This document shows, piece after piece, positions 53,501 to 64,000 of a stretch of DNA of 64,000 nt. The notes under the pieces were generated by a model, which saw only the letters and a list, made by a program, of their open reading frames with translations, was not told the origin of the DNA and made no database searches. The DNA comes from Brienomyrus brachyistius (lineage: Eukaryota > Chordata > Actinopteri > Osteoglossiformes > Mormyridae): the NCBI RefSeq assembly GCF_023856365.1, contig NC_064548.1, forward strand, positions 1,240,001-1,304,000, given 5' to 3'. Position numbers and translations under genes: made by a program. Each line of letters opens with the position of its first letter. Position 1 is the stretch's first letter.

Positions 53501-54831
53501 CTTTTGCCACCGGACCCGGAGCCGTACAGCATCTTCCAAATAATAAAGTCCCAGGTCCCGATGGTTTCCCAGCAGAATTCTACAAAGTATTTTGGCCAAC
53601 GTTAGCACCCGTTTTTATCAGAATGGTTACTGAAATTCAGAATGATCACTCGCTATCTCCAAACATGAACTATTAGCCTGCTTCTGAAACCTGGTAAAGA
53701 CCCAACGTCGAGCTACCGCCCAATCTTACTCATAGACGTAGATCTTAAAATAATTTGGCAAAGTCCTTGCCAAAAGATTAGAGAAAGTTAGTCCATTTCT
53801 TATACATCCTGACCAAACAGGTTTTTATCAAGGGTAGACACTCAGCCAATAATACACGTAGACTATTGAATGTTATAGACTATTGCTCCATTAACAAATT
53901 AGAAACCACGGTTATATCTCTAGATGCAGAGAAAGCATTTGACAAAGTAAATTGTAAATTTCTACATAAATTTGGATTTAGTTCATCCTTCATAAGCTGG
54001 ATTAAAACACTATACAGCTCTCCAAATGAATGTATTAGGACAAATGAACTATTTTCTCGAAGCCTCCGTTTGCAGAGGGGCACCAGGCAGGGCTGCCCGC
54101 TCTCTCCCTCGCTTTTTGTTATCTTCATTGAGCCACTAGCAGCGGCGATTAGACAAAATTTACATATTAAAGGAATTCAAACAGAAAAAATAGACCATAA
54201 GATAAGCCTTTATGCAGATGACGTATTACTCTTTCTTAGGAACTCACCAGCCTCTCTTCTTAAGACAATATCACTTATAGATAAGTTCTCATCTATATCA
54301 GACTACTCCGTCAACTGGAGCAGACCAACAGTTCTGCCTTTGAATTGTAATTTCCAAAACACAACTGCTACTCCGTTGCAGTCAGGTAACCTCAGATACT
54401 TAGGCATACATTTTTCCACCAGGCTCTCAGACTTGGTACAGATGAATGACATTCCAGTATTAAAAATGGTAGAAGATGATTTCATGCGATGGAAAACTCT
54501 ACCTATATCACTCATGGGTATAATTGCCACCATTAAAATGAAGATCCTGCCTAAAATCAACTACTTGTTCTCAATGATCCCTAATATTGCTTGGTTTATA
54601 TCACTAGACACAAACATCTCATCATTTTTATGGGAGAATAAACCATCGCGAATAAGATTAAAAACCCTACAAAATGCTAAAGGTGATGGTGGTCTAGAAC
54701 TACCAAATTTCTATCACTACTTCTTAGCCAACAGATTGCAGTATGTATCAAATTGGATTAAATCAAGCCCAGTAGACAGTCCATGGCTGGACTTAGAACA
54801 AGCAATCAGTGGAGAAGTAAAAAATCTCTGA
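53501..54831 (+). pseudogene. L1 ORF2 reverse transcriptase, partial
   Basis: Starts abruptly with NNKVPGPDGFPAEFYKVFW (53535 onwards) right after the ORF1 remnant, so the endonuclease and N-terminal ORF2 are missing. After stops and frame changes near 53670-53860 a 321-codon frame (53866-54831) holds LDAEKAFDKVNCKFL, GTRQGCPLSPSLFVIFIEPL and the catalytic YADDVLLFL. In cells the enzyme copies L1 RNA at a nicked target. The lesions make this copy inactive. Confidence 0.87.
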
Positions 54832-55610
54832 TCTACCCTTTATAAGTCGTAGCATGAAGTGTTATAACTGTTTTAAAAGCCTTAGTAACCTCATTGACAG
54901 CCTGGTGGGAATTTTTAAAAATAACCAGGTCTGCACTTAGCCCTGTAATCTAACACCCATTTGGAACAATCCAGATATTTGCCAAAAAAAGAAAGCATTG
55001 AACTTTCCTGTATGGCGTGATAAAGGGATTATAAATCTATAAATAGATGACTCAATTTCCCTCCCAACCTCAAAATGGGAGCAAGATCTATCCATTGATC
55101 CCGAGCAAAACGTTTTGAATCAAATACGTTTAAACCCTTTCAAAATGACTAAAAGTCCCAACTTGCAACTTGTACAATACAAAACTCTCCATTGAATACA
55201 CTACACAGGACAAAGGATGTTCCAAATAGGCCTTAAACACTCAAACTTATGTACCCACTGCTCAGGTAACTTTGTGGAGAACTACAGTACATGCATGCAA
55301 TATGGTCCTGCACACCGGTGCAGAAGTTCTGGCAGATGATATGTGAAGATCTATCAGTATGGTTTAATTGTCATATCCCAACCTCACCCACACTGTATAT
55401 TTTAGGAGATGCAAGTGAATTAGATATGGAAGAAAATAAGGCACACATAATCCTTACTGCCTTAGGCATTGCAAAGAAAACTATCTTCATGAACAGGAAA
55501 TCAAAAAATAATTTATGTATTACTCAGCATAGAAATTTACTGTTAGACCACTTAAGTATGGAGAGAATATCTGCTCCCATCCAAAATAAACAATTATGTG
55601 AATTGGATTC
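54832..55610 (+). pseudogene. L1 ORF2 C-terminal region, decayed
   Basis: After the stop at 54831 several frame changes follow. Near 55291 the frame HAIWSCTPVQKFWQMICEDL marks the C-terminal region of ORF2, and MNRKSKNNLCITQHRNLLLD lies close to the end. Confidence 0.65.
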
Positions 55611-55639
55611 TCTCTGGTCCACTCTCTCTCTGGGCCAAT

Positions 55640-56680
55640 TCCATTATATGGGGGGGGTGGTCGGCTGTGGTCTCGTCTCCTCGGGATCCTGGCGGATGGC
55701 GGGGTTGGGCCCTCGAGCAATGGGCGTCTAGTGGCTTCTTGGGATGGCTGCCGTTTTATGATGTCTGGGTGTTTGCCCTGGCTGGGGGTGGTGGGGGGGA
55801 GCTTGGGCGGGTGCTAACTGGTGGTTATGGGGCGTGGGGTCTGGAGTGCTGGTGGTGGCAGGGGCTGGCCCTGGGAGGGGCGGTTGACCTCTTTGGTGCA
55901 GGCCTCGGTACGGGGTTCGAGGCTGTGGCGCCCGGGGCCTGGCCATCTCTTCGGTGGGTGCCTCCCTGCGCCGGGGTGGCCTGTGCTTCCCCCGGGGTGC
56001 TGCCGAGGGTGGGGGAGGGGTGGGGTGGGTTTTGGTGCTGGCGGTGCCCTGGAGACCCCGGGTCCGCTCCTTCCCGCTCGGCGGGGGGGGCTGGGGTGCC
56101 TACTAAGGCAGCTGGTTAGCTGGCTTTCTTTTTCCAGGGGGTGAATAATCTGCCCCCTGGCCTTATGAATCCTAGCCCCTCTCCCCCCTCATTCACAACA
56201 TGCCACGCACACATGTAGGACCTCTGGGGGGGGGGGGGGGGGGGCGTATGCCATGCATACTACGGTGGGGAGGGCCATTTACGTGGCCTTACTCACTCTG
56301 TTGCGCGGCCTTCTGCCTCCCCGTTTTAATTGCACTTTAGTCATCACATACCAGTATACACACGGGGCCTTGGGGGGCGGGGGCACTACTCAGAGGCTTG
56401 GTGGCATCCCCCGTCAATTTTAAATTCATCTTAGTTTCTCAACTGTCATACTCACCCTTACACTACATACAGTCTCATACATCACCACACGCCTCCAACA
56501 CTCTACCTTTCACACAGGTGCATGGGGGAGGAGAGTGGGAGGGTCTTCCTACTCCCCTGCTTCCTGCCGGGGGTGTGGGGGGGGGCGCTTGGGTGGTCGC
56601 TCGGCTGGTGGCGCCCTGGGGTCGCGGCTGGTTGCATTCTCCCGCACGTCGGAGGGCAGTTCGGAGTGAATGGGCCTATT
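55640..56680 (+). other. L1 GC-rich 3' region, first part
   Basis: Strand-biased G- and T-rich DNA (GGGGGG, GGTGGTGG, CTGGGG runs) with a G17-18 tract near 56227-56244. Long frames across it (55598-56119, 55821-56144) are composition artefacts. The same composition resumes at 60255, so the two blocks are one region split by the L2 insertion. Confidence 0.65.
56227..56244 (+). repeat. Poly-G tract
   Basis: About 18 consecutive G after CTCT, in the G-rich 3' region of the L1. G-runs nearby make local G-quadruplex formation plausible. Confidence 0.9.
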
Positions 56681-56908
56681 ACATTTACATTTACATTTAC
56701 AGGATTTGGCAGACGCCCTTAGCCAGAGCGACTTACATAAGTGCTTTGAGACTCTGCAATGAATTTCCGATGCTAGCTCAATAAGGACCCAAGCTATGAA
56801 TACTATCTCTGAGAACTCCATTGAGTAGTGCAGAATTTTTTTTTTTTTTTATAAATTTTTTTTTTTAAACACACACCAGAATAAGAGTCGAGAAAGAATA
56901 TAGAAGTT

Positions 56909-58801
56909 CTACGTCAGGTATTTCTGAAAAAGAAAAGTCTTGAGTCGTCGCTTGAAGACAGTCAAGGATTCAGCTGTTCGGACATCTAGGGGGAGTTCAT
57001 TCCACCAATTAGGTGCCAGGACAGAGAAGAGCCGAGATGCATGTCTTCCTTGTGCCTTGAGGGGAGGAGGGACCAGTCGAGCAGTGCTGGAGGATCGGAG
57101 AGATCGTGGTGCAGAGCGGGGTGTGATGAGGTCCTTTAGGTAGGATGGTGCCAGAGAATTTTTGGCTTTGTATGCGAGCATCAGTGTTTTGAATCTGATG
57201 CGTGCAGCTACAGGAAGCCAGTGGAGGGAGTGCAGCAAAGGAGTGGTGTGGGAGAACTTGGGAAGGTTGAAAACAAGACGAGCAGCTGCATACTGAATCA
57301 GTTGGAGGGGACGGATGGCGCTCAGTGGTAAACCCGCTAGAAGCGAGTTACAGTAGTCAAGGCGTGAGATGACGAGGGACTGGACGAGTATCTGGGTAGC
57401 CTGAGTGGAAAGAAATGGACGTATCCTCCTGATGTTAAAGAGGAGAAACTGACAAGAGCGAGAAAGACTGGCGATATGTGAGGAAAATGACAACCGATCA
57501 TCTATGGTAACTCCAAGGTTTCTAGCAGAAACCGAAGGACGGATCAGGGAGTTGTCGAAAGAGATCGCAAGGTCCTGGAGGGGGGATGAGTCAGCCAGGA
57601 TGTAAAGCAGCTCAGTTTTACTAGTGTTGAGTTTTAGCTGGTGAGTGGTCATCCAAGATGAGATGTCGGCCAAGCATGTAGAGATCTTAGTGGAGACATG
57701 AGTGTCTGAGGGAGGGAAGGAGAGGATGAGTTGAGTGTCATCGGCATAGCAGTGGTAGGAGAAGCCATGTGAGGATATAACTTCGCCAAGAGATTTAGTG
57801 TAGAGGGAGAATAGGAGAGGGCCAAGAACCAAGCCCTGAGGGACACCGGTGGAAAGACAACGTGGAGTAGATGTGGATCCATTCCATGTCACTTGGTATG
57901 TTCGGCCTTCTAGGTAGGAAACCAGCCAGCGCCAGGCCAGGCCACCAATGCCAAGACTCCTAAGGATGGATAGGAGAGTTTTGTGGTTGACCGTGTCAAA
58001 TGCTGCTGATTGGTCAAGAAGGATGAGGACAGATGACAGTTTGGCCGATCTGGCAGCATGTAGCTTCTCAGTGACTGCTAAGAGGGCAGTCTCTGTAGAG
58101 TGAGCTGCTTTAAAGCCAGACTGATTAGGATCCTGGAGGTTGTTCTGAGAGAGATAGAGAGAAAGCTGGTTGTAGACTGTACGTTCGAGGATTTTTGAAA
58201 GGAAGGAAAGAAGCGATACTGGTCGGTAGCTGCAAGTGTCTGAGGGATTTAGAGTGGGTTTTCTTAGGATGGGAATGACCCTGGCTATTTTGAATGCTGT
58301 TGGTACATGACCGGAGGTTATGGAGCCATTAATGATAGTCGTGATGAAGGGGAGAAGGTCTAGAGAGATTGTCTGAAACAATGCACAAGGGATTGGATCA
58401 AGTGGGCAGGTGGTAGGGTTGGAAGATGAGATGACTTTCATGATCTCATCTGCCGTAAGACCGGAAAACTGGGCCAGTGAGGGGGGAGGGAAATCCTTAG
58501 TGTGTAGTGTAGTGGATGAGGGAGAGAATGTCTGACAGATTCTGTCAATCTTCTCGGCAAAGAAGTTGGCAAAATCTTCAGCAGTCAGGAAGGAAGGAGC
58601 AGGAGGAGGGGGAGGGTTGAGAAGAGATGAAAAGATGTTATGGAGTTTGCGAGGATCTCGTGAGGATAATTCTAGTTTGTCTTTGTAAAAGGCAGTTTTA
58701 GCTGCAGTCACGTCCATAGAGAATTTGGATAGCAGAGTACGGTAGGAAGACAGATCTGCATCAAGCTTAGATTTCTTCCACGTCCTCTCTGCTACCCGCA
58801 A
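56909..58801 (-). pseudogene. L2 reverse transcriptase, uninterrupted 630 codons
   Basis: Contains CSYRPVSLLSFLSKILERTV, LILLDQSAAFDTVNHKTLLS, STGVPQGLVLGPLLFSLYTK and CYADDTQLILSF with the catalytic DD, then RRIRPFLS and the L2 tail FSVLAPNWWNELPLDVRTAE. No stop or frameshift is seen in this part. It is classed as broken because the CR1 insertion separates it from the endonuclease. The state of the ORF suggests a younger insertion than its L1 host. Confidence 0.88.
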
Positions 58802-58813
58802 TTCTCTTCAGTT

Positions 58814-59105
58814 AGTACATAAGAACATAAGAACATAAGAACTATACAAACGAGAGGAGGCCATTCGGCCCATAAAGCTCGCTTGGGGAGAACTAAACTA
58901 ATAGCTCAGAGTCGTTAAAATCTTATCTAGCTCTGATTTAAAGGAACCCAAGGATTCAGCTTGCACTACATTATCAGGAAGGCTATTCCATACTCTGACT
59001 ACACGCTGTGTAAAGAAGTGCTTCCTTAAATCCAGCTTGAAATGTTCTCCCGCTAATTTCCACCTATGGCCACGAGTTTGTGTATTTAAACTAATGCTGA
59101 AGTAC
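58814..59105 (-). mobile_element. CR1-like 3' fragment inside the L2
   Basis: About 290 bp with the same AAGAACAT-repeated end and C-terminal coding (GHRWKLAGEHFKLDLRKHFF) as the 39-kb copy. AGTAC at 58814-58818 and again at 59101-59105 is the target-site duplication. Removing the insert rejoins L2 sequence ALRT with ELRVAERTWKKS. Confidence 0.92.
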
Positions 59106-60189
59106 GTAATGCAGCTGAAAGCCAAGGAGTAGGCCGAGTTTTCCTTGGTTTGGAAGACAGCGGGCAGAGGTTGTCCAAGGATGTGTAAAGTGAGGAGATG
59201 AGAGTATCAGTTGCAGACTCCAGTGCCAAGGAGGAAAAGGAGTCAGGGTCAGGAAGGTAAGACAGGGTGCAGGAAGCAACAGAAGAAGCGGAGACAGAGT
59301 GGAGGTTTGGTCGAGTGGGGAGGAAACGTTGAAAACTGGGATTGGGCAAGACGGGTAGGGCAATGGTAAAGGATACAAAGTGGTGATCAGAAATGTGTAG
59401 AGGAGTAGAAGAGATGTCAGTAGCCGGAGAGGGGCGGCTGAAAACCAGGTCGAGGACGTTACCTCCTTTGTGTGTAGGAGAGGAGCTGTTGGATGTTAGA
59501 GAGAAGGAATCGAGAAAAGGGAGGAGACCAGAAGAAGGGAGCTTGTCATGGGGGAGGTTGAAGTCACCAAGGAGAATGAGAGAGGAGCTGTCAGTGGGGA
59601 AGAGACTGAGGAGAGTATCAAGCTCCTCTAGAAAGCAGCCTAGGGGGCCAGGAGGGCGGTAGACAACAATGATCCGAATATCGAGTGGAGAGGTAACAGC
59701 AACTCCATGGAATTCAAAGGATGAAATGTTGAGATGGGGCAGAGAGAGGGGCGTGTAGCACCAGTTCCGAGTTACCAATAGACCTGTGCCACCACCCCTG
59801 CCAGTCTGGCGAGGAGAGTGAGAGAAAACATAAGCAGAGGAGAGAGCTGCCGGGGTAGCCGAGTTCTCAGGCGATATCCAGGTCTCCGTCAGAGCCAGAA
59901 AGTCAAGAGAGTGGTGTGAAGCAAGGGCAGAAATGAAATCAGCCTTCTTTACAGCAGACTGGCAATTCCAGAGGCCACCCAACACGCTTCGCTGTGACTG
60001 GGGTGTTATGGGAGGGTAGACAAGATTACTGAGAGTGCGGCGCCTGGATGTTGGATGAGATATTCTAGGTCTCAAAGATAAGTGTACTGGTATATGTCTA
60101 AGGCACATGTCTGTAGTGATGGTGTGAGAGATTGCGAAGTAGAGGATAGGATAGAGTAGGAGAGAAAGGTTTAGAAGCAGTAGTAACAA
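59106..60189 (-). pseudogene. L2 endonuclease (APE-type) domain
   Basis: Minus-strand frame: LGGLWNCQSAVKKADFISAL (N-terminal N), LDFLALTETWISPENS (catalytic E), VYRPPGPLG, LILLGDFNLP (catalytic D-x-N) and ISDHHFVSFTIALP (terminal D-H). All APE-type landmark motifs are present. The frame ends in the CR1 insert. Confidence 0.87.
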
Positions 60190-60208
60190 CTAGACTGTTT
60201 ACCTTTAT

Positions 60209-60236
60209 CCGCCACAGACACAGGTGTCTGTGGCGG
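60209..60236. repeat. Perfect 13-bp hairpin at the L2 5' border
   Basis: CCGCCACAGACAC, AG, GTGTCTGTGGCGG. It lies where L2 sequence gives way to the L1 3' region and could be a by-product of how the 5' end was joined. Confidence 0.9.
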
Positions 60237-60254
60237 TGTCACCTTCAATTTAAA

Positions 60255-61196
60255 CTCAGTAAGCCCTGCCCCTTGTCTGTGTATGTTGTGGGGATGTGTG
60301 TATGGTGTATGTGCATGGCTGCGAGGTGTGTTTGCGGGGTGTCTGTGTGGATGGTGGCGGCCTGGGTCCGTGCTTGCTGCTCCGTCCTGGGTGCGGTTGG
60401 TCTCCTGGGCATGGTTGCTGGCCCCTTTCCACTGGCTGGTGGCCGGGGGGGGGCTCGGGCCTCTCCAGCGTGGGTGAGGCTCTCTACTGGGGGCTGGTCG
60501 GCCCTCGGCCGCCTGGGGTCCTAGGGGTCCTGGCCTTAGCTCATACGGGAGTGGCCGCGCCCTCGCATTTGGGAACCCACCTCTGGTTCTTTGGGGCTCA
60601 TGCCCTTTTGGCTGCGGGGGCTGCGTCTGGGACCTCCCTCCTCCCCCGGCTGGAGTGGAGGCATGGCTGTTATTGGGACGTGGGGCCCGGCTCTTCCGTG
60701 CTCTTTGGGTGCTGCGTACGTCCTGGTCCTCCCGGGCCTGTCTCCGCCGACTTCTGGCTCTTGTGGGGTGTGGTTGCGGCCTCCCACCCTTGCTATTTAG
60801 TCCATTTCATGTTGAAAACACACGCACACAACACACGCACACAACACATGCACACAACACACGCACCCTAGCCTGCATCTCGCCTACACAATTGAGCACA
60901 CATGCACGTATACTTGCACGCATCCATCCAAGCACACACTAAGATTTTATATGCTTGTATAGTTGTGTTACTTTCTTCACTTTTTAATTTTGTTTGTTCC
61001 TGAATTCATCCATTTCTGGATAATTTCACATTTCTGAATTTATCCACTCTTGACATGTTTCTCACTTATTCCTTTTTTCTTTTTCCTTCTTTTTTCCCTC
61101 CTAATCTGTCCCTCCTCTTCGGCCAGCTCACCCACTGCAAAATTTTGTATGTGTTCAAAATGAAATAAATAAATAAAATAAAATAAAATAAAGAAA
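60255..61196 (+). other. L1 GC-rich 3' region, second part and A-rich tail
   Basis: TG-rich then GC-rich sequence, a CACACAACACACGC block (60820-60930), pyrimidine-rich sequence and an AAATAAATAAATAAAATAAA tail ending near 61196. Frames at 60273-60942 are artefacts. Confidence 0.65.
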
Positions 61197-61350
61197 TCGA
61201 TTAACATGAGGAGTCTATAGAGAGTTTATAGAGCCCCTCATGGTAAAGCAAACATGTTTGGCAGAGCAGTGCATTCAGACCTCGATTCTGCTAAAGCTGC
61301 CGGACAGGACAAAGGGGAAAAAAAAAGAAGAAGGTGGGGGTCAGTGCAGC

Positions 61351-61505
61351 AGTGGATAGTTCAGGTCCAGAAAGTAAAAATCCAGACCAAGATTTAGTTT
61401 CAACCAACCAGCTGAGTACTCTGTGTCTGTGGCACTTTACACAACTAGTTGTTTGAAACAAAATCCAGGACTGGATTTTTACTCTCTGGACCTAAACTAT
61501 CCACT
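61351..61505. mobile_element. Short palindromic MITE
   Basis: 155 bp. Left end AGTGGATAGTTCAGGTCCAG, AAAGTAAAAATCCAG; right end is its near-perfect reverse complement (CTGGATTTTTACTCTCTGGA, CCTAAACTATCCACT). A central AACTAGTT lies between the arms. No clear target duplication. Confidence 0.75.
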
Positions 61506-61930
61506 TCTGGATCAGTGTCATTCTTAAAGTCGTGTTTCAACTTCTGGCAAAGTTCTCCCAGGAGCCCATCTCTGTTGTATGTACATTTGACATGTAATTC
61601 ATTCCTGCCCAGATCCCTGACAAACAGTTGGAGGCAGAGTTACTTACTATCAGAGTATGTGAATTTATACACACACAAGCGGCTGTGACAGAATAAGATA
61701 TTTCCTGTATACTGCTGCCACATAGTGGACACAAGGAAGACTGCAATCAATTCTAAAATCAGTCAGTCAACATGCTACCGCCACAGACTATTATCGGGAA
61801 GTGATAAAACTTCAGGGAACAATATGAATATAAAAATACAGATGTAGTAAGTATATTGTACAAAATGGATCTTCATCTTAACTACGCTGGATGGTGGAGT
61901 GAGAGAGAGTGAGAGCCTGTCCCAGAGTAA
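61506..61930. other. No gene recognised
   Basis: AT-rich; short minus frame at 61537-61746 is unsupported. Confidence 0.4.
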
Positions 61931-61941
61931 GTGATCCTCAC

Positions 61942-62044
61942 CTGGAGGCCCATCAGTGAAGAAGAGGATGAAGAGGAGCATCAGAGGAGCCTTAAGTGTG
62001 ACCTCGGATCTGTGGAGACTGACACTCACTTCCTGACTCTCCAT
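61942..62044 (-). other. Possible leader exon of an Ig-type receptor
   Basis: Minus-strand frame MESQEVSVSLHRSEVTLKAP then LMLLFILFFTDGPPG, ending at a good donor (GTGAGG). A short hydrophobic leader ending T-D-G and split at this phase is typical of fish immunoglobulin-superfamily receptors. No Ig exon follows: the next 6 kb on this strand are the MITE and the L1/L2 nest. Could be an orphan or chance. Confidence 0.3.
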
Positions 62045-62045
62045 A

Positions 62046-64000
62046 ACTTCACTGCCTCCCTTTTTCTGGGTTTTAAATGTTTAAAAATCATCCATCTATC
62101 TTTGATAAAAATAAACTGTTTGTGCACTGATACATTTTCTCTCTATTTCTTGTCTGTAATAAGGAAAACAGTTTGATGCTGCTTTTGTCCTGCTCTTACC
62201 AGGAATTAATATTTTGATTACATCTAGAATCTTATTTTAGAAACATGATTTCATAGCAAAATTATTGATAGCTGGCCTTCACAGTGAATCATTCATGCTC
62301 ACAGTTTAAACTACAAACAAATTAATCAAATAAGTCTAGTTCTTTTCTAAACTGTTACTTCCTCATATTGCAAATGAGCAAAGAGCAGTGAAATCAGACT
62401 TATTCTGAACAGCAGAAATGTCGTCATACAGGATGTGAGTGTGAGACTCTGCAGAAACACTGTGTGCCGCATACAGAGGGTCTGACCTCAGGCCTTTGTT
62501 TCAGTCTTTATTATGTTTTATACAGTTTTAAAATGTCACTGCAGTAGGTCCTTTTAATATCTGTGGATCAGTACAAATCAAGAAGTCCATTAGGAAGGTG
62601 TCTGTATGACAGGGGTGGGGGTGTCCTGGGGGGAGGGGGGCAAAGTCAGGTGATTCACTTCATCTGGGTCTTATCAGCAGTCCTGTCAGACTGAGTGCTG
62701 TTTGTCTTTCTCTCAGCACCACAATGGTGTTTCACACATAATGGGGTCCGTGGGCGTCCTCAGTCATATTCAGGCTTTCAAAGCTCATCAATCATAAAAA
62801 GTCACATGGATCTGACACTCTGACACTGTTATATTCATTTGTTTAAATTCAATGAAAATACTATATATTACAGCTAGTTGGTGGATCCGTCTGCTCTTTA
62901 TCTGCTCCTCACTGGCATACCTGGGTCTCTCTACAGTGCTTCCCTGAAGCATCAGAACCATTTATAAGGGAATCTATGTGTGGCTGCCCTCTAGTGGATA
63001 AACAAAATTCAGCTACTTACATAGCTTGACTGTATTTCCCTCCTAGTTTAGTTTAGTTCCTAATTTAATCTATCTGATGAAGCTGAAGGCAGAGATGGAA
63101 ATTAGTTTAGTCATGACTTCAGACAAGGGATTCTGTACAATCAGAGATGGAGCTGCTGGTTGGGCTGGTCATCTTTTTCTGACTGATGTAGCTCTGGATG
63201 TAAAGTTACAAACTGCTTAATATGTATCAATCTGTTTTATAATGTTCACACAAAAAAGTGCTTTTAATGTGTTTGCACCTTGTATCTCCCACAATGTGCT
63301 TCTGCATTTGATTCCTTCTTGACTTGGAGGTAAAGAGATTTAACTGGATGGATTTTACTTTTGTGAAGCACTATAGTCCAAAGCTGAACTGATTATTCAA
63401 AGCTTTCTGGTTTTTAAGTAAAACTACTTCATTTAAATTATCTGTAACCCACTTTGCGCCTTTCTAGACTCAACAAAGCATCATTGCCAACAAAATATGT
63501 TACAATTAAATCAGGTAAAGAAGTTTCATTTGGAATTTACTGATCCAGGTTTTCAGAACCATGGACAGCAACTGGATTTACTGTCATTTAATGGGATTGA
63601 AAGCAGAAAACACAGGGATGTTTTCATTTGATGTTGTCTTTCTTTTTACTTTTGATATGCCGTCTTCCTCCTTAGTTGATATGTGAGGCTGCTGTCAGCT
63701 GAGACAAACTGGTGTGATTTGTGATTGGATTGGATGGTGGTGTGATTGGAGCGATAAGTGGGCGGTCCTGATTTAATGCGTACATCACCCTCTAAAAGAG
63801 TCCCTGATTGGTGGGCCCTGACAAGGAGGCGTGACCTAATAACCCCAAACCGTTTAAGTTTGTGGAATTTGTTTTTAATAATAACCAATTTCATAAAAAT
63901 ACTAAATGTTTTGTAAAGTATCAATTTATTAATCATGTATTAAAACAAATAATGACCAGTATAAAAGACATATACAAAACTATGCAAAAGTCTTGGGCCG
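62046..64000. other. No gene recognised
   Basis: AT-rich sequence with a G-rich patch near 62610-62640. A minus-strand string NSTQSDRTADKTQMK followed by a stop (about 62655-62700) resembles a receptor tail but is too short to claim. The frame at 63646-63936 is unsupported. Confidence 0.4.

Larger units (their letters stand above)
56680..60250 (-). mobile_element. L2-type LINE inserted in the L1, minus strand
   Basis: The 3' end is on the left: repeated ATTTAC then AGGATTTGGCAGACGCCCTT, the classic L2 tail. Endonuclease and reverse transcriptase follow toward the right. A CR1-like fragment interrupts it at 58819-59105. The right end is near 60250, next to a perfect hairpin. Confidence 0.87.
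51955..61196 (+). mobile_element. L1-type LINE with nested insertions
   Basis: A + strand L1 running from a GC-rich leader (about 51955-52290) through ORF1 and ORF2 reverse transcriptase to a GC-rich 3' region ending in an AAATA tail (61163-61196). It carries two interruptions: a tailed short repeat plus SINE inside ORF1 (about 52695-53172) and an L2 element (56680-60250) in the 3' region. The endonuclease is deleted and the frames are broken, so it is inactive. The 5' boundary is approximate. Confidence 0.8.

Noticed and set aside
55598..56144. Gly/Trp-rich frames in the GC-rich region
   Set aside because: Low-complexity G-rich DNA; no codon structure and no start context.
60273..60942. Several overlapping frames in TG- and GC-rich DNA
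   Set aside because: Mutually overlapping in three frames; composition artefact in the L1 3' region.
63646..63936. 96-codon minus-strand frame at the right edge
   Set aside because: AT-rich, no recognisable motif and unlikely codon composition.

Overview
The window looks like ray-finned fish nuclear DNA, probably teleost. The grounds are vertebrate-type tRNA genes, fish-type SINEs with ATGG tails, L1, L2 and CR1-like LINEs, fish DNA-transposon remnants and abundant AT, TG and ATT microsatellites. There is no operon structure, and most long reading frames are transposon-derived or shadows. The species cannot be fixed from the sequence alone.

Positions 1-22292 are one tandem array. Sixteen units of about 1,392 bp lie head to tail on the + strand. 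Each carries tRNA-Gly(GCC), tRNA-Phe(GAA), tRNA-Gln(CTG) and tRNA-Ile(AAT), which gives 64 tRNA genes plus a seventeenth tRNA-Gly cut off in its anticodon loop at the right edge. The left edge lies outside the window. Units differ by few substitutions, and some variants alternate with a two-unit period, as expected from unequal exchange of monomers and dimers. Some copies are damaged: a Gln with a 7-bp deletion, Phe copies that have lost G53, and a degenerate first unit. Only Gly and Gln are closely followed by a T4 Pol III terminator, so Phe and Gln could share a transcript.

Positions 22293-32700 are AT-rich and gene-poor. They hold a possible small minus-strand gene (24 kb, with a 5' exon near 25.3 kb), a 1.93-kb DNA transposon with very long terminal inverted repeats and a broken HTH-type transposase, a LINE C-terminal fragment, a zinc-motif exon, a CR1-like 3' end and a full SINE. 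Positions 32785-34253 form an unrecognised two-exon gene (241 codons) with two copies of a W-rich 45-residue repeat; its last codons come from a SINE. A partial paralogue lies on the minus strand near 45 kb.

Positions 34.2-50.9 kb hold SINE, hAT, CR1 and P-element/THAP9-like remnants, a broken multi-exon HECT-domain (G2E3-like) gene at 40.5-43.3 kb, a hypervariable minisatellite, and a perfect 20-bp hairpin at 49980-50027.

Positions about 52.2-61.2 kb are a set of nested retrotransposons. An L1 on the + strand is interrupted in ORF1 by a short ATT-tailed repeat that itself carries a SINE. Its GC-rich 3' region is interrupted by a minus-strand L2 element, which is itself interrupted by a CR1-like 3' fragment with a 5-bp target duplication. 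The last 2.8 kb hold a small palindromic MITE and a possible leader exon of an Ig-type receptor, otherwise nothing recognised.
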